This document shows positions 54,333-63,504 of a DNA stretch of 64,000 nt, piece by piece. The stretch is from Acetobacter aceti (GTDB lineage Bacteria > Pseudomonadota > Alphaproteobacteria > Acetobacterales > Acetobacteraceae): positions 1,736,001 through 1,800,000 of the forward strand of contig NZ_CP014692.1 in assembly GCF_002005445.1 (NCBI RefSeq). The letters run 5' to 3'. A program made the translations under genes and the position numbers. Positions within the stretch are counted from its first letter, which is position 1. Every line of letters begins with the position of its first letter. The notes beneath the pieces are model-generated. The model was given only the letters and a program-made list of their open reading frames with translations. It was not told the origin of the DNA and searched no databases.

Positions 54333-54830
54333 TCAGGTACGACGAGGTTTGCGGCCAGGTGTTGCCCGGGTGCGTGCAACCGGACGCTTGCTTGCTGCAC
54401 TCTCTTTCTCGGCTGCAAGGCGATCCAGACGCTTCTGTTTCCGCGTTTCCTGAGTGATGCGCAGCTTGTCAACAGCCGACTGCTTGGTAACAACTTCCTG
54501 TTTCCGGGCGGTGGACTTCGTTACGATTTTTGCTGCGCGCGGCGTTTTTGCAACCTCTTTCGGCGCAACAGTTTTCTCTACAGTTTTTCTGGCAGATTTT
54601 GTCGCTACTGGAGCTGCTGCCTTTTTTGCGGCTGCCTTGACTGGGGCTTTTGCTGCCACTTTAGCAGTTGTAGCGACGCGCTGCGTCGTACGGGGCTTTG
54701 CAACAGGCTCTTCAACGACTGCCTTGGTGCGTTTTTTGGTTACCACTGGCGTCTCGGCTTTCTGCTTTGATGCCCGTCGTGTCGTCGTCGGAGCCGCCAC
54801 TGTGACTTCTTTGGTCGGTTTTCTCGCCAT
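54333..54830 (-). CDS. Histone H1-like Lys/Ala-rich protein
   Basis: A 165-residue strongly basic, low-complexity protein made of Lys, Ala, Arg, Thr, Val and Pro with repeated AAKAPVKAAAKKAAAP-like units (about 58-80). It resembles the Lys-rich C-terminal tails of eukaryotic H1 and bacterial AlgP/HctB-type proteins. No globular domain is visible. It could bind DNA or RNA and compact the nucleoid, or bind polyphosphate. A purine-poor leader and good ATG are present; the gene ends at a strong terminator. Confidence 0.68.
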   Translation of the reverse strand: MARKPTKEVTVAAPTTTRRASKQKAETPVVTKKRTKAVVEEPVAKPRTTQRVATTAKVAAKAPVKAAAKKAAAPVATKSARKTVEKTVAPKEVAKTPRAAKIVTKSTARKQEVVTKQSAVDKLRITQETRKQKRLDRLAAEKESAASKRPVARTRATPGRKPRRT

Positions 54831-55323
54831 ATCCCCAATCTCACCCTAGTCAATGTCACAACAGACGCTTTCTCGACGCTGCTGATTTTATAAGCAATGT
54901 TTCCAAAGTAAGATTATCATGGAACCAGATATTCGATGTTAAGAATAATCCAGAGCACGACAGTATCCCACCATTTATCAACTGCGTAATATAGATTTAT
55001 AGTAACTTTTGCAATATCCATATCTTGTTTTTTACAATAAAAAGAATTGCAGCTTTTGCGGCGCAAAAAACAAGAAACATAATTATAAAATTCCTTTTAA
55101 TTAAACGGAGTTTTCAAATTCCCCCTCCATCACTTTATCTCGCAATCTCAAGACCGTCTTGCCATGCGTGTTTTTCATATCGCGCCAGCGTATTCAGTTA
55201 CTCGTAATGAACCACGCATCTCGCGGCAGTTTTTGCATAAGCCGCCAGAATGTCATTTGTGAGAGCTGCTTGGCTGAGCTAATGGTTACCTGATTTTTTC
55301 CCACTCCTGAGGACCATGCAGCC
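54831..55323. other. AT-rich intergenic region, 493 bases
   Basis: This gap separates the H1-like gene and mtnA and is clearly more AT-rich than its surroundings. It holds an 11-bp inverted repeat (TCTTGTTTTTT at 55023-55033; AAAAAACAAGA at 55065-55075). No gene is supported; a small RNA or paired promoters are possible. Confidence 0.4.
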
Positions 55324-56427
55324 ATGAAGATAAACGGTGTGCCTTATAGAAGCGTCTGGGTAGATCAGACTGATCAACGTACAGTCTGCATTTTTGATCA
55401 GACACGCCTGCCGTTCGCTCTGGAGATCCTTCGTCTTTCTTCATCTGAGCAGGTTGCACATGCCATTGTCACAATGCAGGTCAGAGGCGCCCCACTGATT
55501 GGAGCTGTCGCAGCCTATGGTCTGGCTTTGGCTCTTTCTGCAGACGCAAGTGACGAGGCGATGGAGCGTGAGGCATCCATGCTGGCGGCAACGCGGCCAA
55601 CAGCAATCAATCTACGGTGGGCCATCGATCGAATGCTTCAGAAACTTCGACCAGTCAGACCGGAAGATCGGGTGGCAACCGCCTATTCAGAGGCTGGGCT
55701 TATCTGTGATGAAGACGTCGCCCAGAATGAAGCCATCGGCAGGCATGGTCTCGAACTGATCCGCGCTATCAAAAACAGAAAGCAAGAGAGAGAAAGAATC
55801 AACATTCTGACACACTGCAATGCCGGATGGATTGCAACAGTGGATTGGGGAACAGCTCTGGCACCGATCTATATGGCGCATGATGAAGGACTGGATGTAC
55901 ATGTGTGGGTTGATGAAACCCGTCCACGCAATCAGGGTGCGGCCCTGACCGCATGGGAACTCGGCAGTCATGGCGTGTCTCATACAGTGATCGTCGACAA
56001 TGCCGGAGGCCACCTGATGCAGCATGGGCAGGTTGATATCGTGATTGTCGGAACAGACCGCGTTACGGCAAATGGCGACGTCGCCAACAAGATTGGCACT
56101 TACCTCAAGGCGCTTGCCGCCCGGGACAACGGCTTGCCATTCTGGGTGGCCCTTCCCTCCACGACCATCGACTGGCGTGTGCAGAATGGACTGACCGAAA
56201 TTCCCATAGAAGAACGCTCTCCGCTTGAGGTCACCACAGTAACTGGCCGCACCGCAGCAGGGCATCTGGAGACGGTCCGTATCACTCCGGACCATAGCAC
56301 CGCCGCCAATCCTGCCTTTGATGTGACGCCTGCACGGCTTGTCACAGGACTGATAACGGAACGAGGCTGCTGCGACGCAAGTGGGCCGGGCCTACAGTCA
56401 CTTTTTCCGGCGACTACCCGCCTATAA
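55324..56427 (+). CDS. mtnA: S-methyl-5-thioribose-1-phosphate isomerase
   Basis: Converts methylthioribose-1-phosphate to methylthioribulose-1-phosphate in methionine salvage. The 367 residues match MtnA: MQVRGAPLIGAVAAYGLAL (48-66), THCNAGWIATVDWGTALAPI with catalytic Cys, VDETRPRNQGAALTAWEL, and GTDRVTANGDVANKIGTY with catalytic Asp. Other mtn genes are not in the window. A TGAGGA site lies 14 bases ahead of the ATG. Confidence 0.93.
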   Translation: MKINGVPYRSVWVDQTDQRTVCIFDQTRLPFALEILRLSSSEQVAHAIVTMQVRGAPLIGAVAAYGLALALSADASDEAMEREASMLAATRPTAINLRWAIDRMLQKLRPVRPEDRVATAYSEAGLICDEDVAQNEAIGRHGLELIRAIKNRKQERERINILTHCNAGWIATVDWGTALAPIYMAHDEGLDVHVWVDETRPRNQGAALTAWELGSHGVSHTVIVDNAGGHLMQHGQVDIVIVGTDRVTANGDVANKIGTYLKALAARDNGLPFWVALPSTTIDWRVQNGLTEIPIEERSPLEVTTVTGRTAAGHLETVRITPDHSTAANPAFDVTPARLVTGLITERGCCDASGPGLQSLFPATTRL

Positions 56428-56664
56428 CGAAATGCTGTTGCCAGTCTCCGGCTGGTGACAGCAGCCCTATCCGGCAGCAACGTGGGCCGAAACCCTCATC
56501 CCGACTCTGTGTCAGGAAGACCTTCTGGTCGGGTTAACCTCATGATTATTCATCTTTCCGTTCAACCCGCTTGACGTTAAAGAGGTCTGAACGACATGTT
56601 CGTCACTCTGTGGGCACGCGGTGTTCACGCAACCGGGGAGCCGGAAGAATATTCTGGCATATGC

Positions 56665-57573
56665 ATGAGCAAGACTGCGGCATTTGGGCCCACTGTGCTT
56701 CTTCTGGCTCTTGCAGCCACATCCTGCGCCTCCCATCCAGGCAACAATCCTGTACCGGCTCAAACACCTGTTGCGCAGTATAGAAATGCAGCCGGTCCCC
56801 TGGCCTACAATCCCCACGTGCCTGATTTCGCCACCCGCAACTTCACTCCCTTCAATCGTCAGGATGTTGTGGCCATTTCCATGCGGGAATGGCGACTATT
56901 CGGCATGCCGGTCGATGACGATGATCCCGAACTGCGACCGGAGCCGACGGTCGCCAGCGTAAAACCTGAACGGGCGCCCGGACTATGGCAACGTGTCGGC
57001 GAATACTGGTGGATTGGACAGGATCCGCAGGAAACTGAAGTCTCATGGAGCGGTAAATACGACGCCGACGGCAGGTTGTTCAATTTCGTCCATGACGGGC
57101 ATTACGCCTGGTCTGCAGCCTTCATCTCGTATGTCATGCGTGTGGCGGGAGCCAATGACCGGTTCCCCTACTCGCCCAATCATTCGACCTATATCAATGC
57201 CGCCGCATCAGGTCAGTCGAGCGGCCTGCGGGCGCATGATCCGGGAAGCTATGTTCCCAAACTTGGTGATCTTGTCTGCACCGGACGGGGCGGTAGCAAA
57301 TCCGTTCGATTTGCAAGCCTGCCTACGTCATTCGGCTTCCCCGCACATTGCGGGATTGTTGTTGCAACCGGCCAGAACGGCCAGCCATTCGGTCATCAGT
57401 TGAGCATCATTGGTGGCAACATTGATGACGCCGTCACACTGACTCACGTCCCGACAGACTCCAATGGCGCTGTCGCATCGGCCGATGGTCATAGCTACGA
57501 CTCACGCTATCCGTGGTGCGCCGTTCTGGAAGTGCTTTACGACGCCGAAGAAGAGCCTGACGCCGGTCAATAA
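56665..57573 (+). CDS. DUF2272 lipoprotein
   Basis: A 302-residue protein. I place the start at the ATG at 56665 because it gives a signal peptide (GPTVLLLALAATSC) with lipobox AATSC. The DUF2272 domain covers about 80-300: an N-terminal helical part, WSAAFISYVMRVAG (about 150), a conserved HSTYI, and PKLGDLVCTGRGG. DUF2272 resembles CHAP/NlpC-like cysteine peptidase folds in layout, so a cell-wall or host-facing role is possible but unproven. The frame is open back to 56596. Confidence 0.72.
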   Translation: MSKTAAFGPTVLLLALAATSCASHPGNNPVPAQTPVAQYRNAAGPLAYNPHVPDFATRNFTPFNRQDVVAISMREWRLFGMPVDDDDPELRPEPTVASVKPERAPGLWQRVGEYWWIGQDPQETEVSWSGKYDADGRLFNFVHDGHYAWSAAFISYVMRVAGANDRFPYSPNHSTYINAAASGQSSGLRAHDPGSYVPKLGDLVCTGRGGSKSVRFASLPTSFGFPAHCGIVVATGQNGQPFGHQLSIIGGNIDDAVTLTHVPTDSNGAVASADGHSYDSRYPWCAVLEVLYDAEEEPDAGQ

Positions 57574-57600
57574 AGACCGGCACCCGTGGCGATATAAGTC

Positions 57601-58008
57601 TCAGTTCTGCCGCCATGGCAGTCCTGAGGCTTTCCAGCCTGCGGCTTTGCCTCGATGCATCTGTCCGTCCGGCGGGCCTTCAAAACCATCTGCGACGTTG
57701 AAAACATGCTCAAAACCTTCTCTGGCAGCAGCCATCGCTGCCGAACGGCTGCGCGCTCCGGACCGGCAGATGAAATAGAGCTTCTGCGTTGCTTCAAGCC
57801 CGGCGCGGCGCAACTCCTCAACAAACTGGCTGTTTACAAGTCCGCCCGTCACCTGCCAGCTTATGGGATACAGCGTGTGTCCGGTCGCAGAAACATCTGG
57901 TATCCCAACCAGTTGCCACTCTTCTGGCGTTCTCACATCGATCAGACACGCCTCTGGATCGTTTTCCAGCGCCAGCCAAGTGTCCTTCGGGCTTACATCT
58001 TTAACCAT
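57601..58008 (-). CDS. Rhodanese-domain sulfurtransferase
   Basis: A single rhodanese domain of 135 residues. ACLIDVRTPEEWQLVGIPD (20-38) and active-site Cys81 in FICRSGARSRSA are diagnostic. The loop CRSGARS is the six-residue type usual for sulfurtransferases rather than the phosphatase type. The ATG at 58008 is preferred because GGAG lies ~10 bases ahead; a GTG at 58032 is possible. It is divergent from cysK, a suggestive sulfur-metabolism context. Confidence 0.85.
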   Translation of the reverse strand: MVKDVSPKDTWLALENDPEACLIDVRTPEEWQLVGIPDVSATGHTLYPISWQVTGGLVNSQFVEELRRAGLEATQKLYFICRSGARSRSAAMAAAREGFEHVFNVADGFEGPPDGQMHRGKAAGWKASGLPWRQN

Positions 58009-58143
58009 CGTTTCTGAACTCCATTTTCTCACCCCTGTTTACCAGACGGCTCCGGCAGGGTTCGATATTCCTTATTCAAACCTGATTGCATGCAGTGCCG
58101 ACACGCGCTAGCCCCAATGCTAAAAGGACGAAAGGCAGACAGC

Positions 58144-59184
58144 ATGACTCCGACTTCAAATTCCCTGCCGTTTCCCGGCTGGACCACTGCGTCTTCCGAC
58201 ATGGCTGGCGCCATTGGCGGAACGCCGCTCATCAGGTTGACACGCGCTTCTGAGGCAACCGGGTGCGACATTTTCGGCAAGGCCGAGTTCATGAATCCCG
58301 GTGGGTCGGTCAAGGATCGTGCTGCTCTGGCAATCATCACTGACGCGGAAAAACGCGGCGTGTTGGCCCCCGGCGGGACGATTGTCGAAGGTACAGCAGG
58401 GAACACGGGCATCGGCCTGACCCTTGTCGCCAATGCTCGTGGCTACAAGAGCATTATCGTCATGCCGGAAACCCAGAGTCAGGAGAAAATTGATTTTCTC
58501 CGTATGATTGGCGCTGATCTCCGCCTTGTGCCTGCCAAACCCTATCGGGATGAAGGCAATTACGTTCACGTATCGCGGCGAATCGCAGAGGAAAACGGTT
58601 TCGTCTGGGCAAACCAGTTTGACAATCTCGCCAATCGGGAGGGTCATCGCCACTCGACAGCGCCTGAAATCTGGGAGCAGCTTGATGGCCGTGTCGACGC
58701 CTTCACCTGCGCCTGCGGTACAGGCGGGACACTCGCTGGTACGGCGCTTGGTCTGGATGACTGCGCGCAGAAGGCAGGCGTCAAACGTCCGGAGATCGTT
58801 CTGGCTGATCCGGAAGGCTCCGGTCTGTATGGCTGGGTGAAATCCAACGACCTGTCGGTCAGCGGCTCTTCCATCACTGAAGGCATCGGGCAGTCACGCG
58901 TCACCGCCAATCTGGAAGGCTCACCGATTGATGACGCCGAGCGTATTCCTGATCCGGAAGCCCTTGAGCAGATCTACAGCCTGCTCATCCATGAAGGACT
59001 CTCGGTCGGTGGCTCTTCCGGCATCAATGTTGCTGCTGCAATTCATGTCGCGCGTCGTCTCGGGGCGGGCCATCGCATCGTGACCATCCTGTGCGACGGG
59101 GGAGCGCGGTATCAGTCCAAGCTGTTCAACCCGGAATTCCTTCGAGCCAAAAACCTGCCGGTTCCGTTCTGGCTCGATAAATAA
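58144..59184 (+). CDS. cysK: Cysteine synthase
   Basis: A PLP-dependent beta-elimination/replacement enzyme joining O-acetylserine and sulfide. Lys57 in NPGGSVKDRAA binds PLP, TAGNTGIGL (about 84) holds the substrate carboxylate, and CGTGGTLAGT (about 195) is the phosphate loop. 346 residues is longer than E. coli CysK (323) but common in alphaproteobacteria. The cys operon producing sulfide precursors lies at 18-21.5 kb. The frame extends back to 58090 but the ATG at 58144 follows an AAGGC-type site. Confidence 0.92.
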   Translation: MTPTSNSLPFPGWTTASSDMAGAIGGTPLIRLTRASEATGCDIFGKAEFMNPGGSVKDRAALAIITDAEKRGVLAPGGTIVEGTAGNTGIGLTLVANARGYKSIIVMPETQSQEKIDFLRMIGADLRLVPAKPYRDEGNYVHVSRRIAEENGFVWANQFDNLANREGHRHSTAPEIWEQLDGRVDAFTCACGTGGTLAGTALGLDDCAQKAGVKRPEIVLADPEGSGLYGWVKSNDLSVSGSSITEGIGQSRVTANLEGSPIDDAERIPDPEALEQIYSLLIHEGLSVGGSSGINVAAAIHVARRLGAGHRIVTILCDGGARYQSKLFNPEFLRAKNLPVPFWLDK

Positions 59185-59195
59185 AAACCCGCCAC

Positions 59196-59228
59196 TCTCC
59201 ACGGGATTTTCCATGAATGCCGTGGAGA
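59196..59228. terminator. Bidirectional hairpin between cysK and DUF2167 gene
   Basis: Perfect 9-bp stem TCTCCACGG/CCGTGGAGA between convergent stops. On the minus strand GGGTTTTTA follows; on the plus strand the T-run is weak. Confidence 0.6.
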
Positions 59229-59237
59229 ACGATTGAT

Positions 59238-60128
59238 TTAGGAAGATTTTTTATCTCGCCTGCGTTTTAACCAATAGAGCGCAGCCGCAGTCATCAGACT
59301 GTACCCCGTCTTCTGCCATGATGGAAAAGCAATATCATGAGCATACGACGCACGGCGATCATGCGCCGGATCAAAATCACTATAGTTATGCCCTGCCAGA
59401 TAACTGAACCGCTGAGTGATCGGGTCTGTAATGGGATAAATGGCTTCGAGGGGGCGAGCCATCGCGATAAAATTAAACGATAGAATCCCACTGCGTCCGA
59501 TAAAATCGTGACTGAATAAAACTCCTTCCCTATCCAATCCCTCGATTGTCCAGTCTGTTGCATACTCCGCAGAATGCGTGACGGTATCGTAACGAGGAGA
59601 AAGCAGCAGGTTTTTCAGATGAAGAGCAGGAAGACCTGTCTTTTGACGAATTTTATTCTGTGTAGCCACCACTTTTTCGATTGAACGGGTGATTTGCCGG
59701 ATCGAGAGGTTTTTGAGTCTGTCTTCATCGACAAACCCAATCTCCTTCCAATTGATGACCACCATCCAGTCAGGGTCCGTATAAAAATTTTGAGAAATGA
59801 TCATTCCCATGACGGAAAAATCAGGCGAACTACCCAGAGATTCCAGAAATGCCCTGGTCTGTTCAGCCGGGACAAATCGTGTGCCTTCAGGCACTTCAAG
59901 CAAACCCTGTCCTGCTATTGGAACAAGCGATGAACTGGGCTGGGTGCTCGCTTCGGCTTCTTTCAAGGCTGTCGCAAGCCGCTTCAGCCGATCCACACTG
60001 CTCACTACCTCACGGGAGCAGGCTGCCCCAGATAAGAGCGGCATCAGCAGAACCAGCGCTATGCAGCGACAGGCTGAAAAACGAAACAGCAAACGATACC
60101 CCCCCCCGCAGCCCATGAGAAGTGGCAT
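59238..60128 (-). CDS. DUF2167 family lipoprotein-like membrane protein
   Basis: A 296-residue exported protein. An N-terminal hydrophobic region ends in LSGAAC, a possible lipobox. The DUF2167 domain follows with EVPEGTRFVPAEQTRAFLESLG, VINWKEIGFVDED and LLLSPRYDTVTHSAEYATDWT, then GILSFNFIAMARPLEA. A C-terminal hydrophobic stretch and the basic end LKRRRDKKSS suggest a membrane anchor. Its function is unknown; family members are predicted membrane proteins. Transcription probably starts after the hairpin at 60144-60187. Confidence 0.75.
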   Translation of the reverse strand: MPLLMGCGGGYRLLFRFSACRCIALVLLMPLLSGAACSREVVSSVDRLKRLATALKEAEASTQPSSSLVPIAGQGLLEVPEGTRFVPAEQTRAFLESLGSSPDFSVMGMIISQNFYTDPDWMVVINWKEIGFVDEDRLKNLSIRQITRSIEKVVATQNKIRQKTGLPALHLKNLLLSPRYDTVTHSAEYATDWTIEGLDREGVLFSHDFIGRSGILSFNFIAMARPLEAIYPITDPITQRFSYLAGHNYSDFDPAHDRRASYAHDIAFPSWQKTGYSLMTAAALYWLKRRRDKKSS

Positions 60129-60143
60129 CTTTTCTTCATAAGA

Positions 60144-60187
60144 ATAAAGAAAGGATATACATCATAAGATATATATCCTTTCTTTAT
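60144..60187. terminator. Perfect 16-bp inverted repeat, likely serC terminator
   Basis: Arms ATAAAGAAAGGATATA (60144-60159) and its exact complement (60172-60187) flank a 12-base loop. It lies 15 bases after the serC stop and 16 before the DUF2167 start. The AT-rich stem has only four G/C pairs and no strong T-run beyond it, so a protein-binding operator is an alternative. Confidence 0.55.
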
Positions 60188-60202
60188 GAAGTAACTGGGC
60201 AG

Positions 60203-61393
60203 TCAGGCTGAAAATTCAGTCCGCACTTGCGTTTCAGCCCAATCCAGCCACGGAAGAAGCGCCTCGATATCCGAGGTTTCTACCGTTGCGCCACCCCAGA
60301 TGCGCAGGCCCGGCGGTGCGTCACGATAGCTGGCGATGTCGTAGGCCACGCCTTCTTTGGCAAGCAGGTCAGCGATTTTTTTTGCAGCTTTCGTCCGGGT
60401 TTCTGCGTCAAGCGCCATGAACCACGGGGCAACAATTCGCAGGCAGATAGCTGTGTTCGAGCGGATACCCGGTTCAACAGCAAGGAACTGCGCCCAGTTG
60501 GACGTTTTTTCCCATTTCTCGATAGCGGCGAGGTTGGCGCGGCTTCGGGCGATCAGTCCCTTCAGTCCACCAGCCCCCTCGGCCCATTTCAGGCCATCCA
60601 GCGCATCTTCCACACACAGCATGGATGGCGTGTTGATCGTATCTCCACAAAAGATGCCTTCGATCAGCCTGCCTTTGGAAGTCAGACGAAAAACCTTGGG
60701 CAATGGGCGTGGAGCCGGACCGGCCTCAAGCCGGGCCACCGCACGAGGCGAGAGCGCCAGCATGCCATGAGCCGCTTCACCTCCCAGCACTTTCTGCCAT
60801 GACCAGGTCACAACATCGAGCTTCTCCCAGGGCAGTTCCATGGCGAAGGCAGCCGAGGTCGCGTCACAGATCACCAGCCCGTCATGCTCGGCTGGAATGG
60901 CTTCCGCATCATGGAACTTCACGCCTGACGTGGTGCCGTTCCATGCCAGCACCACATCCCGCGACCAGTCTACCGCCTTCAGGTCAGGCAGTTCGCCATA
61001 CTCGGCCTTCAATACGCGAGCATCGAGTTCCAGTTGCGCTGTGATGTCATTGGCCCATGTGGCGGAGAAACTCTCGAAGGCGAGAACGTCCACAGGCCGC
61101 GTGCCCAGCAGCGACCAGAGCGCCATCTCGACAGCGCCTGTGTCCGACCCCGGCACGATTCCGAGACGCCAGTCTTCCGGCATACCCAGAATGGCTGCCG
61201 AGCGATCAATGACTTCGCCAAGCCGTGCCCGGCCTTCCGGCGCACGATGGGAGCGGCCCAGAAGAGCGCCAGAAAGCCCTTCCAGCGACCAGCCCGGCCG
61301 TTTGGCGCATGGGCCTGAAGAAAATGCCGGGTTGGCGGGGCGTGTCTGAGGCTTACCCTGCCGGGAGGACACGGGCGCTGCTGTAACGGTCAT
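60203..61393 (-). CDS. serC: Phosphoserine aminotransferase
   Basis: Transaminates 3-phosphohydroxypyruvate in serine synthesis (and a related step in pyridoxine synthesis). The 396-residue protein is of the alphaproteobacterial SerC type: [17 protein letters not shown] at the start, GRSHR motif, [14 protein letters not shown] and PLP-binding Lys201 in WSWQKVLGG. serA is not adjacent in this window. The gene is followed by the inverted repeat at 60144-60187. Confidence 0.93.
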   Translation of the reverse strand: MTVTAAPVSSRQGKPQTRPANPAFSSGPCAKRPGWSLEGLSGALLGRSHRAPEGRARLGEVIDRSAAILGMPEDWRLGIVPGSDTGAVEMALWSLLGTRPVDVLAFESFSATWANDITAQLELDARVLKAEYGELPDLKAVDWSRDVVLAWNGTTSGVKFHDAEAIPAEHDGLVICDATSAAFAMELPWEKLDVVTWSWQKVLGGEAAHGMLALSPRAVARLEAGPAPRPLPKVFRLTSKGRLIEGIFCGDTINTPSMLCVEDALDGLKWAEGAGGLKGLIARSRANLAAIEKWEKTSNWAQFLAVEPGIRSNTAICLRIVAPWFMALDAETRTKAAKKIADLLAKEGVAYDIASYRDAPPGLRIWGGATVETSDIEALLPWLDWAETQVRTEFSA

Positions 61394-61410
61394 GAATCAT
61401 CCGGAATGTC

Positions 61411-61495
61411 TGGTGCGAGAGGGGGGACTCGAACCCCCATGCCTAAAAGGCGGTCGATTTTGAGTCGACTGCGTCTACCATTCCGCCACTCTCGC
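61411..61495 (-). tRNA. tRNA-Leu (anticodon CAA)
   Basis: An 85-base class II tRNA on the minus strand: acceptor GCGAGAG/CTCTCGC, D-loop GGAATGGTAGAC, anticodon arm GTCGA-CTCAAAA-TCGAC giving CAA, long variable arm, T-loop TTCGAGT, encoded CCA (61411-61413). Confidence 0.97.
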
Positions 61496-61547
61496 GACTG
61501 CCTGCTCTGTATCAGCATCCGATCGTTCAGAAAAGATGCCAATCTGC

Positions 61548-62195
61548 TCAGGCGGCGTAATCGTCCATCAACGCCACTCCGCAGAGGCGTACCATCGTCT
61601 GACGATAACGCTCGACCTCAGGCGGGTAGATCACGCCTTTTATCACGGACAGGCTGTGCAGCGCCGCGAAGAGATGAATGTCGTCCATGGAGAGAGCGCC
61701 GTTCACCGCTGCTTCGGAACGGATCAACGGAGCCAGCAAGTGCAGCCGGGAGTTGAGTGTTGCGAGGAAATCGGTTCCGTCTTCCAGCAGGAGAGAAAAC
61801 TGTCCCGCCGAAGGTTCTTTCTTCCGCACGAAATAGGCGCGTGCCGCTGTCGTCGCGAACTCCGGCAATGGGGCGCAGGCCGCGCGCGGCAACATGAGCT
61901 TGTAGAGCGGCTTCGAGATGCCTGATATCCAGTCCTCGATGGCAGGATTAGGCTCGCCGCACAGAACTTTTTCGCCGGTATCATCAATATGGGCGATGAT
62001 ATCCAGGCTTTCGCCCATGAACCGCCCATCCTCGTCAAGGATGGGTAGCATTTTCTGGCCGATCATGCCTATCGGACCGGCCTCGTCGTCATTCAGTAGA
62101 TATTTGATTTCAACCGGGATGTTCTTGAAACCGAAGATCATGCGCGCTTTCACGCAAAACGGGCAGTGCTCGTAGACATAAAGAGTGCGCGTCAC
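61548..62195 (-). CDS. grxB: Glutaredoxin 2
   Basis: A 215-residue atypical glutaredoxin with a GST-like two-domain fold. Active site CPFC (11-14), then KMLPILDEDGRFMGESLDIIAHID (48-71), the cis-Pro and GST-type substrate motifs of GrxB. It reduces disulfides with glutathione. It starts 11 bases after the argC stop, so the two are co-transcribed. Confidence 0.9.
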   Translation of the reverse strand: MTRTLYVYEHCPFCVKARMIFGFKNIPVEIKYLLNDDEAGPIGMIGQKMLPILDEDGRFMGESLDIIAHIDDTGEKVLCGEPNPAIEDWISGISKPLYKLMLPRAACAPLPEFATTAARAYFVRKKEPSAGQFSLLLEDGTDFLATLNSRLHLLAPLIRSEAAVNGALSMDDIHLFAALHSLSVIKGVIYPPEVERYRQTMVRLCGVALMDDYAA

Positions 62196-62206
62196 AATCA
62201 GTCCCC

Positions 62207-63136
62207 TCAGTTCGGGGAAATGCCAAGCATGAGGGCGATATTCTGGATCGCAGCCCCTGAGGCGCCTTTCCCCAGATTATCCAGCCGCGCCGTCAGCACG
62301 GCATGACGGCCTTCTGCATCGGCATGAACCCGCAGTTCCATGCCATCGCTTCCCGCCATCGTGTCCGCAACCAGCGTATTTTCCGGCCCGGCGACAGTGA
62401 CGAAAGATGAAGCGGCATAATGCTCCTCCAGAATGCGACGCAGATCCTCGACGGTAGTTCCCTTTACAAGCAGATCCATATGCACCGGGATCGACACAAT
62501 CATCCCTCGTGGGAAATGCCCGACTGAAGGAACAAAAATCGGTCGACGATCCAGCAGCGCGTGCTGACGGATTTCTGGAAGATGCTTGTGGGCAAGATTC
62601 AGGCCATAAAGCAGGAAAGCCGGTCCCCCTGCCCGCTCCTGCTCCTCAATCATGGTTCTGCCGCCACCTGTGTAGCCACTCACGGCATTGATGGTGACAG
62701 GAAAACTCGGTTCCATCACGCCCGCATCAATCAGCGGACGCAGCAGGGCGATGGCTCCGGTGGGGTAACAGCCTGGATTGGAGACCCGCTCCGCACGCAT
62801 GATCGCTTCGGGCTGATCCGCCGCCAGTTCCGGGAACCCGTAAACCCAGCCCGGCGCTGTCCTGAAGGCTGTGCTGGCGTCAAGTATCTTCGGCGCACGC
62901 TTTCCTTGCGCGCTGAACTGGCCGATCATCTCCACCGCGTCCCGTGACGCATCGTCGGGGAGACAGAGAACGACCAGATCGGCAGCCTGCATGGCCTCGG
63001 CGCGGGCCTGTGGATCCTTGCGGCGAGCCGGATCGACGGAATGAATTTGTACAGGCAGGGACAGAAGGCGCTCACTGATTTCGAGCCCGGTCGTGCCTGC
63101 TTCACCATCAATAAAAACAACCGGTTCGGATACCAT
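62207..63136 (-). CDS. argC: N-acetyl-gamma-glutamyl-phosphate reductase (type 2)
   Basis: Reduces N-acetylglutamyl phosphate to the semialdehyde with NADPH in arginine synthesis. The 309-residue length is the short type 2 form. NADP-binding IDGEAGTTGLEI (9-20) and catalytic Cys123 in SNPGCYPTG are present, with GGGRTMIE and FVPSVGHFPRGM blocks later. Other arg genes are not adjacent; grxB follows. Confidence 0.94.
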   Translation of the reverse strand: MVSEPVVFIDGEAGTTGLEISERLLSLPVQIHSVDPARRKDPQARAEAMQAADLVVLCLPDDASRDAVEMIGQFSAQGKRAPKILDASTAFRTAPGWVYGFPELAADQPEAIMRAERVSNPGCYPTGAIALLRPLIDAGVMEPSFPVTINAVSGYTGGGRTMIEEQERAGGPAFLLYGLNLAHKHLPEIRQHALLDRRPIFVPSVGHFPRGMIVSIPVHMDLLVKGTTVEDLRRILEEHYAASSFVTVAGPENTLVADTMAGSDGMELRVHADAEGRHAVLTARLDNLGKGASGAAIQNIALMLGISPN

Positions 63137-63504
63137 GCTCCGTTTTCCTCATCATGTTCCCGGCTTGATATAACCGGCCAGCGGGCAGTAATACCAGATG
63201 TCGATGAACTGATCCTCGTCTCATAGAGGAATGTTTCTGTCTTCAAAGGCTTAGAGAGCCGATTGCCATGGCTGCGGTCAAAAAAGCTTCCTCGCGAAAG
63301 ATGAGAGGCTGTGCCTCTATGGCTCAGTCGCAAAAATCAGATAAAACCAAGCTGGCGAATTTTACCCGATGGGGGCTTACAACTTTCTTCAGATCAGCAC
63401 ACAGTGCGATCCATTGCCTGAGCGACACATGCCTGTCCCCACCACATCTGGCCCCACCACCTCTGGCCAAAAAGCCAAGCCTGCCTTATTATCAGCAAGG
63501 ATTC
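63137..63504. other. Intergenic region, 368 bases, possible N-terminal extension of next gene
   Basis: Divergent gap between argC and the STAS gene. From an ATG at 63268 the frame stays open into that gene, giving ~79 extra residues that are basic and Pro-rich. Codon content is unlike the downstream gene, so I treat it as leader. It holds the promoters of both genes, which I could not place. Confidence 0.4.
63437..63466 (+). repeat. Tandem 15-bp repeat, two copies
   Basis: CCCCACCACATCTGG (63437-63451) is followed directly by CCCCACCACCTCTGG (63452-63466), one mismatch. The unit length is a multiple of three and would read PPHLA/PPPLA if translated from 63268. Confidence 0.6.

Noticed and set aside
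55200..55323. SAM-type riboswitch ahead of mtnA
   Set aside because: No conserved pseudoknot or stem pattern could be recognised.
56434..56465. Hairpin after mtnA as terminator
   Set aside because: Two mismatches in the stem and no T-run.
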